DNA of 9,091 bases, from positions 1-9,091 of the forward strand of contig DAOVYP010000062.1 of assembly GCA_030635565.1 (NCBI GenBank), read 5' to 3'. The notes under the pieces were generated by a model, which saw nothing but the letters and a program-made list of their open reading frames with translations, did no database searches and was not told the origin of the DNA. Of the stretch, positions 1-7,482 are shown in pieces. Numbering within the stretch: the stretch's first letter is position 1; each line of letters starts with the position of its first letter. Source of the DNA: Spirochaeta sp. (lineage in GTDB: Bacteria > Spirochaetota > Spirochaetia > DSM-2461). Both the position numbers and the translations under genes were made by a program.

Positions 1-901
<901 letters not shown>

Positions 902-922
902 CATATCCTTTAGTACCATGGG

Positions 923-942
923 GGTTCAATACGCGCTGAACC
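923..942 (-). promoter_or_regulatory. Inverted repeat in the nifJ leader
   Basis: GGTTCA (923-928) and TGAACC (937-942) form a perfect 6-bp dyad around 8 nt. It lies between the proposed nifJ promoter and the nifJ start. It could be an operator half-site pair or a small RNA hairpin. There is no T tract, so it is not an intrinsic terminator. Confidence 0.35.
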
Positions 943-977
943 GGTAGTTTGTGTCGATTTGAGTCTAAAGAAAGCTG

Positions 978-1006
978 ATTATATTAGTCAGATTTGCTTG
1001 GATTAA
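978..1006 (-). promoter_or_regulatory. Candidate sigma-70-type promoter of nifJ
   Basis: On the minus strand a perfect -10 hexamer TATAAT (978-983) lies 17 nt from a weak -35, TTAATC (1001-1006). The -35 sits within an imperfect palindrome, TTGG...CCAA (998-1010), which could be a regulator site. Transcription would begin near 971 and give a leader of about 114 nt. The -10 is persuasive and the -35 is not. Confidence 0.45.
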
Positions 1007-1084
1007 CCAAAAATTACAGTGCCTGAAGGTCGCTGTCTGTCTGCTTCCTTCGGGTTGATGCCTCAATAGTCTACCGACAGAATC

Positions 1085-1450
1085 TCATCTCAGATCCAAC
1101 ACAAGATTGTGCAGTTCTTCATCGGGATTGTATTTCCCGCCGCTGAGCTTTCTCAGCAACGTCATCAGATTGCTGAGCGAACCTTCGCCGATGCCGTCGA
1201 ATTTGAGGCGGTAGTACTTTCCGTTATCCAGACCGACGACTTTACAGCGAACGAAAAAACGGCAGTCGTTCTCATTCAATGAGAGGGTGGCGATCGATCC
1301 AACAGGGGGCATTACCGCTCCAGGGGCCCGTACACGAGCGCCAACAAGGGATATGTTGTCGAATATGACTTTCTGCCGGTGTTCTCCGATGATGAGTGTC
1401 CCGGGTGCCGATTCTGCATCATTCCGGCGGAACAACCGTTTTTCTTTCAT
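1085..1450 (-). CDS. Stand-alone PilZ-domain protein, putative c-di-GMP effector
   Basis: This is a 121-residue soluble protein that is essentially a single PilZ domain. Both parts of the c-di-GMP signature are present: RLFRR (residues 5-9, the RxxxR element) and NISLVG (32-37, the N/DxSxxG element). A beta-rich core follows, and the end is helical (about 90-103, then an acidic tail). PilZ proteins bind cyclic di-GMP and alter motility, export or adhesion machinery. The partner cannot be told from this sequence. The frame is open upstream to 2038, but that extension is antisense to the exported protein at 1538 and is not protein-like. The ATG at 1450 is the only start close to the domain, and no Shine-Dalgarno precedes it. 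The gene is divergent from the 1538 gene and lies 227 nt upstream of nifJ on the same strand. Confidence 0.82.
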   Translation of the reverse strand: MKEKRLFRRNDAESAPGTLIIGEHRQKVIFDNISLVGARVRAPGAVMPPVGSIATLSLNENDCRFFVRCKVVGLDNGKYYRLKFDGIGEGSLSNLMTLLRKLSGGKYNPDEELHNLVLDLR

Positions 1451-1457
1451 ATCATCA

Positions 1458-1463
1458 TTTATA
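1458..1463 (-). promoter_or_regulatory. Candidate -10 element of the PilZ gene
   Basis: TATAAA on the minus strand ends only 7 nt before the ATG at 1450, so transcription would start at or next to the start codon. No good -35 is visible at 16-18 nt. Taken with the missing Shine-Dalgarno, this would fit a leaderless mRNA. The region is AT-rich, so chance is possible. Confidence 0.3.
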
Positions 1464-1510
1464 CACGAGTTTTCCCTGAAAGTGTTGTTTTTTTTCGGAC
1501 TGTACGGCCC

Positions 1511-1519
1511 TGTTATACG
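1511..1519 (+). promoter_or_regulatory. Candidate extended -10 promoter for the exported protein-aroDE operon
   Basis: TG (1511-1512), one base, then TATACG (1514-1519) resembles an extended -10 element. It lies 18 nt before the ATG at 1538. No convincing -35 is present; the upstream stretch is a run of eight T (1488-1495), which may act as an A/T-rich UP-like or bent segment. Confidence 0.3.
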
Positions 1520-1537
1520 GGTGGTAGGATCAGCGAT

Positions 1538-2005
1538 ATGAAGCGAGTATTCCGGATATCCATATTTCTCATTATATCGTTGGGGGCGGGAGCTGAAGAA
1601 CCGGGACCGCTGCCCCATGCAGCCGAATTGACCGGGAAACTCGGGTGGACCCCCGATGAGGCCTTCAGTAAGTTGGGTGCACCATTGAGCATCTTTCCAT
1701 ACAGGGGAACTGTCCCGGCGGAAGATAATGTCGTTTTTTATTACCCCGATCATCTCTACATATTCTGGTTTCAGGACCGGGTCTGGCAGCTTAGGGTGGA
1801 TGAACGCTGGATCGGCGTTGTGGACGGCCTCCGTATGGGTATGACAATGTCCGAAGTAACGAATCTGTGGGGTCCCCCGATCAACGATCGGGATGAGCAG
1901 CCCACCTGGACTCTTCCCGACAGGGGTTATCCGGTACGAATCCGGCTCTACTTTGCTGATGATGGAAGACTGAACGATCTCTACGTTTACAGGAGTGATT
2001 GGTGA
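1538..2005 (+). CDS. Exported protein with two BamE/SmpA-like repeats, unknown function
   Basis: This is a 155-residue protein with a Sec signal peptide: basic MKR, a hydrophobic stretch (about residues 5-16) and likely cleavage after AGA (17-19), giving a periplasmic product. There is no lipobox Cys. The mature part appears to contain two related units. One is about 36-88, with GWTPDEAFSKLGAP followed by strands around VVFYY and LYIFWF. The other is about 97-151, with GMTMSEVTNLWGPP followed by VRIRLYF and LNDLYVY. Each has the helix-plus-G-x-P turn followed by beta strands seen in SmpA/BamE-like folds, but similarity is weak and this is inference. The ATG at 1538 has AGGAT (1526-1530) at 7 nt; the open frame upstream to 1379 is antisense to the PilZ gene. 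The stop overlaps the aroDE start (GTGA), so the two are translationally coupled. No family is recognised with certainty. Confidence 0.85.
   Translation: MKRVFRISIFLIISLGAGAEEPGPLPHAAELTGKLGWTPDEAFSKLGAPLSIFPYRGTVPAEDNVVFYYPDHLYIFWFQDRVWQLRVDERWIGVVDGLRMGMTMSEVTNLWGPPINDRDEQPTWTLPDRGYPVRIRLYFADDGRLNDLYVYRSDW
1991..2005 (+). promoter_or_regulatory. Shine-Dalgarno and GTGA start/stop overlap of aroDE
   Basis: AGGAG (1991-1995) lies 6 nt before a GTG (2002-2004) that overlaps the TGA (2003-2005) of the preceding gene. The in-frame TTG at 1999 would be only 3 nt away, so GTG is preferred as the aroDE start. Confidence 0.75.
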
Positions 2006-3504
2006 GCTCTTTATGTCTCTGCCTGACCGCCCCAACATATGATGGAGTCCTGAACCAACTGGAGCAGTACCGGTCCTATATCGACATGGCGGAGATGCGG
2101 CTCGATCTCCTGAATCCTTCAGAGCGCCTCAAAGTCCTTGATCTTCCCGGTTTGGCAGGAATCCCCTTGATCCTGACAATTCGGCTTCCCGATGACGGTG
2201 GACTCTGGGGAAAGTACGGTGAGTCGGAAAAGGATCGGGATATACTGTTCATGTCGCTGCTGGAATCAGGCGCATGGACTTATATTGACCTTGAGCATGA
2301 CCGTACCATGGCTGATGTCGCCGCCGTTGCCGATGCCGGCGGGACAAGGATCATACGATCCATGCATGATTTCGACGGGACACTTCTCGATCTGCCGGTA
2401 TCTGATCTGGCTGGGATGATTCGCAGGATGGCCGAAGGGGGTTCCATACCGAAGCTTGCGGCCCGATGTACGGGCAGCCGTCAGTTGCTGGCGCTGGCAC
2501 GGACAGCGATTGCCACCGAGTCCGTTGGTGCAAAGGTGATTCTGGGCATGGATGAGTACGGTGCGCCGTCCAGGATACTGGCGGACCGCTTCGGTTCCGT
2601 CTGGACCTATGCTTCCGTCCCGGGCGGCCCCGGTGAAGCTCCCGCGGCCGCCCCAGGACAGCTTGATCCGAAAACTCTTGAATCCCTGTACAGATTCAGC
2701 GATATCAATAAATCGACACCTCTCTATGCCGTTATCGGTGATCCGATTGCGCACAGCCTTTCTCCGATAATCCATAACGGATGGCTGCGGGGTGCCGGGT
2801 TGAAGGGAACTTATCTGCCGATACGTGCCGATGATATCGCCGCGTTGCTTGAAACCTGTGACATCTGGGGACTCAGGGGACTTTCTGTTACGGTTCCCCA
2901 CAAGGAAAAGGCTCTCGCACTCTGCGATTATTCAGGTTACCCGGCCCGGAGAATCGGGGCTGCCAATACTCTCCTGAGAGCCGGAGACGGATGGCGGGCC
3001 CGAAATACCGATGCCGCAGGCTTCCTTGAACCTTTACCCGATGCCATGGGCCTGGGATCAGTCGAAGAACTTCAAGGGAAAAAGGCCCTGATTCTCGGAG
3101 CTGGAGGGGCAGCCCGGGCTGCGGTATATGCCCTCATCGATGCCGGAATGAAACTCGTGATACTCAACAGGACCATCGATAAAGCCCGGCGGCTTGCTGA
3201 AGAGACGGGGCAAGCCTGGGGACCTCTGTCCGATGAGGCACTGCCGCTTTTGGAGGGCGGCATCGATCTGCTTGTTCAGACCACAAGCGTGGGAATGCAT
3301 CCGAATGAAAATGCCGATCCGGCACCCTGGTTGAATCCCCGGGAATGTTCTCTGGTATACGACATGATTTATGAACCAGTGGAAACGGTTCTTCTTGCCA
3401 GGGCCCGTTCTGCCGGTGTGAGAACCTTGAACGGATCCGGCATGCTTGAAGCTCAGGCTCGACTGCAGTTTGAAATGTTCACCGGTATACAGGCACCTGA
3501 ATAA
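2002..3504 (+). CDS. aroDE: Bifunctional 3-dehydroquinate dehydratase / shikimate dehydrogenase
   Basis: A 500-residue cytoplasmic fusion that performs steps 3 and 4 of the shikimate pathway: dehydration of 3-dehydroquinate to 3-dehydroshikimate, then NADPH-dependent reduction to shikimate. The N-terminal type I AroD domain (about 1-225) has EMRLD (31-35), DLE (96-98), the catalytic His of MHDF (His122), the Schiff-base Lys of PKLAA (Lys151), Arg191 and the PGQ end motif (Gln220). The C-terminal AroE domain (about 240-500) has HSLSP (251-255), catalytic Lys301 in VTVPHK, Asn322, Asp337 in NTDAAG, the NADP-binding GAGGAA (366-371), the NRT (389-391) typical of NADPH preference, and GSGMLEAQA (478-486). 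Both active sites look intact. The fused order AroD-AroE is known from plants and Chlamydia. The gene follows the exported protein by a GTGA overlap and ends 3 nt from a convergent small ORF. Confidence 0.97.
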   Translation: MSSLCLCLTAPTYDGVLNQLEQYRSYIDMAEMRLDLLNPSERLKVLDLPGLAGIPLILTIRLPDDGGLWGKYGESEKDRDILFMSLLESGAWTYIDLEHDRTMADVAAVADAGGTRIIRSMHDFDGTLLDLPVSDLAGMIRRMAEGGSIPKLAARCTGSRQLLALARTAIATESVGAKVILGMDEYGAPSRILADRFGSVWTYASVPGGPGEAPAAAPGQLDPKTLESLYRFSDINKSTPLYAVIGDPIAHSLSPIIHNGWLRGAGLKGTYLPIRADDIAALLETCDIWGLRGLSVTVPHKEKALALCDYSGYPARRIGAANTLLRAGDGWRARNTDAAGFLEPLPDAMGLGSVEELQGKKALILGAGGAARAAVYALIDAGMKLVILNRTIDKARRLAEETGQAWGPLSDEALPLLEGGIDLLVQTTSVGMHPNENADPAPWLNPRECSLVYDMIYEPVETVLLARARSAGVRTLNGSGMLEAQARLQFEMFTGIQAPE

Positions 3505-3507
3505 TTA

Positions 3508-3645
3508 TCAGAGTGTGGAAACGAGCCAGATAAGAATCCCGGACAGACCCAAAGTGCCTGCAACCATGATGCTCAGAACGGTGATGAGGGTAATATCAAT
3601 ACCTTTGAATATTCCTGCTTTCTTCTTACCTGTGTATCTGGTCAT
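3508..3645 (-). CDS. Small single-pass membrane peptide (hypothetical, 45 aa)
   Basis: An ATG-initiated 45-residue ORF with a basic, polar N-terminus (MTRYTGKKKAGIFKG) and one long hydrophobic stretch from about residue 17 to 43 that should span the membrane with the N-terminus in the cytoplasm. It ends with TGA at 3508, 3 nt from the convergent aroDE stop, and begins 54 nt after the stop of the helicase-partner gene, in the same frame as that gene. It could be the last gene of that operon. There is no good Shine-Dalgarno: AAGG lies about 13 nt upstream, too far. The organised basic-then-hydrophobic layout favours a real peptide, but no family is recognised and an antisense 3'-UTR chance ORF remains possible. 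Confidence 0.5.
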   Translation of the reverse strand: MTRYTGKKKAGIFKGIDITLITVLSIMVAGTLGLSGILIWLVSTL

Positions 3646-3699
3646 TAACGCAGTATAGGCCTTGCATGAACTTCCGGACAAGCACTCGGCATCGGCGTA

Positions 3700-5697
3700 T
3701 CAGAACAGTGAAGCTTTGATACGCTTGAGGAATCCAATTTTTCGAATTTTATATCTGACTTCTTCTTCTTCAGGCAAAGTGAGGCCCAGCAGGACATGAT
3801 CGTCACCGTCTTTTTCCAGTTTTATCGGGAGAATAAGGACCGTTTCCACTGAATTTCCCACGGCCAGTGTAACGGCTAACCGTTCATCCCTTCCGCTCAT
3901 GGCCGCTTCCACAAGACGCAGTTTACCGCGGTAATCGAGACCTTTGGCGCTCATCACCTCAAACCGCCAGGAACCTTTGCGAATCTGTTCAGGCACGAGA
4001 ATAATGCGGCGTTCAAGACGTTCCCTGAAAGCCTCCTGCTCCTCGATTGTCAGTGATGCGGAATCGGCAGCCTTGTTCAGGGCAGCCAATATATCCGAAA
4101 CGTCATGTTCCAGGGGCTTTGTCCAGGGATAGCCGCATAGCACCGGATCCTGGAATTCCCTGTTCCATGGAAGATACGGAGGTGTGGAATCCCGGGCATC
4201 CGTTGCGGAAACAGTAGCGGAACCGGAAGGAGTGAGAATGGGCGGCAGCCTGTCGACCCCGATGCTGCGCAATGCTTCCCGCCATTGATTCTCCTCAGCG
4301 GGATCGAGAAGCCAGATGCCTTCGGCGGGCCGGGAATAGGCGTATGAATTCAGGATACCGGTCTCTTCAATTATCTGGCGTCTGATACCTTTTGCCTGAA
4401 AGACAACACCGAGCTTTATGGTAATGGTTCGGTAGTCGGTTTCCCATTCCAATGCCAGTGTACGCACATTGGGTGGAACGGGGTGACCGGAATGGGATTT
4501 CAGTTGGGAGAAGAAAACTTCAGGGTCGATACCCGCGTCCAGACCGGAAATAAAACGGTCTTTGTCCATGCGGAACGTCGTGACGACATCCACCTTGACG
4601 GGCTCTGTAGCCAGTGCCAGGTCACAGAATAAGGGCATGCCGGGTCTGAGGGTAATGTCTCCTACCGGTGTCATACTCAAGGGCGGATCATCAGATTCAG
4701 GAGTCCTGTACACGTTCCTGTTCGGCCGGCTCAGAAGGTCTTTCTTATTGGCGATCAGATCACCCATAAGTTCCAGATGGGCGATGATGCGCCGGGCTCC
4801 CTGAGGAGAAAGAGTGGAAGCCCCCCCAGTGCCCAGTTGAAAAAGACTGGCCAGCTTTTCCCGGGTGTATGCCCGGCCAGTAGGCAGACATTCGGTAACG
4901 AGCCGGGTCGCTCTGACGGCAATTTCCGCCGGGAGACTGCGGCCGGCGGCAGCTCTGGCTTTCATGATGGCGCCGCGCTCATAGACACTGCGGGTTTCCA
5001 TCTCCCGCCATACATCCAGCCTGGGTACCAACTGTTCATCTTTCCGGATCGCCATACCCGCTGCGAGAAGGGCCCGCCCGGCGAGGATGAGTCGTTCCTC
5101 ACCACGAGCGTCCCGGAAGAGTATGGGGAAACGATCGGCGAGAATCTCCAGGGATTTCTTACGCCAGCCTCCCTCTTTACGGAAAAGCGGAATCCCTTCA
5201 TTAAGAAAAGCCAGTACAGCATTCAGAAAATTGTCGTCAAACCATGATCTGTGGCTTATCTCATCAACAATTTCACCATCACCGATTACCGCACCGGGAC
5301 CGAGCAGGCCGGATTTTTTAACGGTTTCTCCTAATGGCGTCAGGGCATAATGCCTGGATTTTTCATCAGTCCGGCTCCAGATCAGCAGACGTTCCTCAAG
5401 ATTGAGGAGCTTCTCTCTCATGGCCACATAGCGTATTCCGGGGATCATTCTGATGAGGTTCTCTTCGGTCGGTTGTTTGTGAAAACCGATGAATGTGAGA
5501 AACAAGGCATCGTCGGGGTTGATATAATCAATAACCCGTCTTGCTACCTCGTCCCGGGCAAAGAATTCCTTCATCCTCCCGATAAGATCGGGTTTGTGGA
5601 ACGGTGTACTCACCGGGCCCAGATAATGACGGACCACCTCGAAAAAACCCGTATCAGGAAGGGCCGCGAAAACATCCGTCCAGGTTACAGCGCTCAT
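3700..5697 (-). CDS. XPB helicase partner protein (Helicase_C_3 / XPB-Ssl2-like domain, WYL-like C-terminus)
   Basis: A 665-residue soluble protein without Walker motifs, encoded directly after XPB with an ATGA overlap. The same order, XPB then a large helicase-associated protein, is found in mycobacteria (Rv0861c-Rv0862c). The N-terminal third is helical with winged-helix-like segments, for example YALTPLGETVKKSG (117-130) and a second around 254-330. Residues about 342-485 match the XPB/Ssl2-like helicase-associated domain: VGDITLRPG, then FRMDKDRFISGLDAG, then a helix-rich stretch with the HPVPPNV turn (405-411). The last 100 residues contain an alternating strand pattern (about 591-660: LRLVEAAMSGRDERLAVTL, ILPIKL, HVLLGLTL, YKIRKIGFLKRI) that resembles a WYL domain without the eponymous residues. 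This is inference. A role as a DNA-binding cofactor of the helicase is inferred from context. A GGGAGGA Shine-Dalgarno (5701-5707) lies 3 nt before the ATG. Confidence 0.93.
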   Translation of the reverse strand: MSAVTWTDVFAALPDTGFFEVVRHYLGPVSTPFHKPDLIGRMKEFFARDEVARRVIDYINPDDALFLTFIGFHKQPTEENLIRMIPGIRYVAMREKLLNLEERLLIWSRTDEKSRHYALTPLGETVKKSGLLGPGAVIGDGEIVDEISHRSWFDDNFLNAVLAFLNEGIPLFRKEGGWRKKSLEILADRFPILFRDARGEERLILAGRALLAAGMAIRKDEQLVPRLDVWREMETRSVYERGAIMKARAAAGRSLPAEIAVRATRLVTECLPTGRAYTREKLASLFQLGTGGASTLSPQGARRIIAHLELMGDLIANKKDLLSRPNRNVYRTPESDDPPLSMTPVGDITLRPGMPLFCDLALATEPVKVDVVTTFRMDKDRFISGLDAGIDPEVFFSQLKSHSGHPVPPNVRTLALEWETDYRTITIKLGVVFQAKGIRRQIIEETGILNSYAYSRPAEGIWLLDPAEENQWREALRSIGVDRLPPILTPSGSATVSATDARDSTPPYLPWNREFQDPVLCGYPWTKPLEHDVSDILAALNKAADSASLTIEEQEAFRERLERRIILVPEQIRKGSWRFEVMSAKGLDYRGKLRLVEAAMSGRDERLAVTLAVGNSVETVLILPIKLEKDGDDHVLLGLTLPEEEEVRYKIRKIGFLKRIKASLF

Positions 5698-5707
5698 GAG
5701 TCCTCCC
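5694..5707 (-). promoter_or_regulatory. ATGA overlap and Shine-Dalgarno joining XPB and its partner
   Basis: The ATG of the partner gene (5695-5697) shares bases with the TGA of XPB (5694-5696). The strong GGGAGGA at 5701-5707 lies within the last XPB codons. This implies translational coupling and production of the two proteins in a linked ratio. Confidence 0.85.
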
Positions 5708-7388
5708 AGATATCTATTGTGTACCGGTACCCCTGCTCAGTCAGGAATCGTTGACGGTTAACCGCGAAATCCTCTTCAACAGTTCCCCGGGATACCAGAG
5801 AGTAAAACCAGGAGTATCTTTCCTTGGGTCTCAGAATACGGCCCAGACGCTGGGCTTCCTCCTGCCGGGACCCGAAGGAACCCGAGAGCTGAATGGCGAC
5901 TGAGGCATCCGGAAGGTCGATGGCAAAATTGGCCACCTTTGAAACGACGATAACCCGTTCTTTACCCCTGCGGAATTCATCGTAGATCCGGTCGCGTTCG
6001 GCATTGGGTGTTTTGCCCGTGATAATCGGAACCTTCAGACGGCCGGCAATTTCCTCGAGCTGGGAGATATACTGACCGATTACCAGGATCTGATCTTCAT
6101 GCCTGTTGTTCACCAGTTGGAGAGCGATATCAATTTTCCGGGGGTTTTCCGCGGCCAGTCTGATTTTTCTGCGTTTTTCGGCAATTGCGTAAGGAATTCG
6201 GGATTCATTCGGCAGGTTGATACGGATTTCACGGCAATGGGCTTCGGCGATCCAACCCGAAGTTTCCAGTTCTTTCCATGGAATATCGAAGCGTTTCGGC
6301 CCTACCAGAGAGAACACATCCCGCTCTGCTCCGTCTTCACGTATAAGTGTTGCTGTGAGTCCAAGTCGTCGCACGGTCTGTATTTCAGCAGTTACCCTGA
6401 AGACCGGTGCCGGAAGCAAATGTACTTCATCGTAGATAATCAGACCCCAGGAGTGTTTTCTGAATAAGTCGAAATGAGGGAAGGGGCTGTTCCTGTCCTT
6501 TCGCCAGGTGAGTATCTGGTAAGTGGCGACGGTGACTGGAGCAACCTCCTTTCGGTCTCCGGTGTACTCGGCGATCTGCTCCGGTTCAAGGGATGTTTTG
6601 TCCAGAAGTTCGTTCCGCCATTGATGAACGGCGGCAACATTCGTCGTCAGTATCAGCGTGTGAGTGGCCATCCGGGCCATGGCACTGATACCGACGACGG
6701 TTTTACCGGAACCGCAGGGCATAACGACCGTTCCGAATCCCGTACCGGGTTCACCGGTGCCGATAAACGAACGTACTGCGCTGGCCTGATAGTCCCTGAT
6801 GGTAAAGGGTTTTCCACCCAGGGAGATTTCTCTGAGGGAAAACTTCAGAGGGTCTCCATCCTTAAGGGGTGCCAGGTCGACAATAGGAAATCCGATATGG
6901 ATAAGCTCGGCTTTGACGGTACCCCGGTCAACCAGCCGTACAAGAAAACCGTCGGCGTCCGGAATCAGCCACCTGGCCATGGCTTTCCGTGCTTTAAGTT
7001 CTTCCCGGACCGCAGGATCGTCTACTTCGAGACGAAGCCAGAGGTCGGAATCTGTGGGAGTACCGTCCTGTTGAGATTCAACATTCACAAGACGGAGCTT
7101 TCCCCAGCGGGAGAGGATGTCACGGATTTGTGTGATGATGTTTTCAGGAACCGGATACCGACTCCAACGCTTCAGTGATGATTCAACCCGGTCACTTTTC
7201 CATTCCGCTCCTGCCGCATTCCAAAGGGATAGGGGTGAAATTCTGTATGTATGGACATGTTCAGGAGATTTTTCCAATTCGGCGTAGGCGCTGATCTCTC
7301 CGCGGGATTCCTCAAAAAAATCGTTGTGAACATCGAGAAGAAGGGATCCGTCTCCCTGGACTATAAGCGGTCGGTCGTCAGAACTCAT
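5694..7388 (-). CDS. xpb: Bacterial XPB/RAD25-type superfamily 2 DNA helicase
   Basis: A 564-residue ATP-dependent DNA helicase of the XPB/ERCC3/RAD25 family, whose characterised members unwind DNA 3'-to-5' and act in nucleotide excision repair. Order: N-terminal XPB/Ssl2-like domain (about 6-105, starting PLIVQGDGSLLLDV and containing EHVHTYRISPLSLWNA, strikingly like the mycobacterial protein), then a damage-recognition-like region to about 190, then the helicase core. Visible motifs are the Q-like RDYQ (198-201), Walker A MPCGSGKT (223-230), DEVH box (320-323), GLTAT (343-347) followed by the XPB-specific RED loop (350-352), and motif VI QRLGRILRP (513-521). Every key residue is present. 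The length is normal for bacterial XPB, and the protein lacks the long N-terminal extension of the eukaryotic form. The ATG at 7388 puts the conserved PLIVQ seven residues in. No clear Shine-Dalgarno is present upstream. It is the first gene of an operon with the 665-aa partner. Confidence 0.97.
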   Translation of the reverse strand: MSSDDRPLIVQGDGSLLLDVHNDFFEESRGEISAYAELEKSPEHVHTYRISPLSLWNAAGAEWKSDRVESSLKRWSRYPVPENIITQIRDILSRWGKLRLVNVESQQDGTPTDSDLWLRLEVDDPAVREELKARKAMARWLIPDADGFLVRLVDRGTVKAELIHIGFPIVDLAPLKDGDPLKFSLREISLGGKPFTIRDYQASAVRSFIGTGEPGTGFGTVVMPCGSGKTVVGISAMARMATHTLILTTNVAAVHQWRNELLDKTSLEPEQIAEYTGDRKEVAPVTVATYQILTWRKDRNSPFPHFDLFRKHSWGLIIYDEVHLLPAPVFRVTAEIQTVRRLGLTATLIREDGAERDVFSLVGPKRFDIPWKELETSGWIAEAHCREIRINLPNESRIPYAIAEKRRKIRLAAENPRKIDIALQLVNNRHEDQILVIGQYISQLEEIAGRLKVPIITGKTPNAERDRIYDEFRRGKERVIVVSKVANFAIDLPDASVAIQLSGSFGSRQEEAQRLGRILRPKERYSWFYSLVSRGTVEEDFAVNRQRFLTEQGYRYTIDIWEDS

Positions 7389-7397
7389 GGACCAGAC

Positions 7398-7427
7398 AGT
7401 GTATCGGGATTACGGTGTTAACGGCAA
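7398..7427 (-). promoter_or_regulatory. Candidate promoter of the XPB operon
   Basis: On the minus strand TTGCCG (7422-7427) and TACACT (7398-7403) are separated by 18 nt. The -10 ends 9 nt before the ATG at 7388, so the mRNA would have a leader of only a few bases. This agrees with the absence of a Shine-Dalgarno. Both hexamers are only 4/6 matches. Confidence 0.35.
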
Positions 7428-7434
7428 CGGCTGA

Positions 7435-7462
7435 TTGACACAAACATTTGATTCATTAGGAT
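7435..7462 (+). promoter_or_regulatory. Candidate sigma-70-type promoter of the chemoreceptor gene
   Basis: A perfect TTGACA (7435-7440) is followed after 16 nt by TAGGAT (7457-7462, 4/6 match). Transcription would begin near 7469. No sigma-28 flagellar-type promoter pattern is visible. The -35 is only 7 nt from the -35 of the divergent XPB promoter. Confidence 0.5.
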
Positions 7463-7470
7463 TGATATTC

Positions 7471-7475
7471 GGAGG
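7471..7475 (+). promoter_or_regulatory. Shine-Dalgarno of the chemoreceptor gene
   Basis: GGAGG lies 7 nt before the ATG at 7483, ideal spacing. It fixes this start, and the basic-then-hydrophobic N-terminus follows directly. Confidence 0.85.
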
Positions 7476-7482
7476 CGTCCAG

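Noticed and set aside
1033..1043. Short CTGT tandem repeat
   Set aside because: Fewer than three units; common by chance.
1022..1054. Hairpin CCTGAAGG / CCTTCGGG downstream of the PilZ gene
   Set aside because: The 8-bp stem has a 17-nt loop and one G-T pair, and the T-rich stretch begins about 8 nt after the stem, so it is not a convincing intrinsic terminator.
1379..1537. Longer start for the exported protein
   Set aside because: It would bury the signal peptide and overlap the PilZ gene antisense; the ATG at 1538 has a Shine-Dalgarno.
1999..2001. TTG as the aroDE start
   Set aside because: It is only 3 nt from AGGAG, whereas the GTG at 2002 is 6 nt away and gives the usual GTGA overlap.
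1451..2038. N-terminal extension of the PilZ frame to 317 codons
   Set aside because: The extension is antisense to the exported protein, has unstructured composition, and precedes the natural PilZ start with its RxxxR motif.
2266..2901. Minus-strand ORF of 211 codons inside aroDE
   Set aside because: It is antisense to the AroD and AroE active-site regions and has no recognisable domain.
3446..3658. Plus-strand 70-codon ORF after aroDE
   Set aside because: It starts inside aroDE in another frame, has no Shine-Dalgarno, and is antisense to the more protein-like 45-aa ORF.
6474..7178. Plus-strand 234-codon ORF
   Set aside because: It is a shadow of the XPB gene, antisense to its motor and N-terminal domains.
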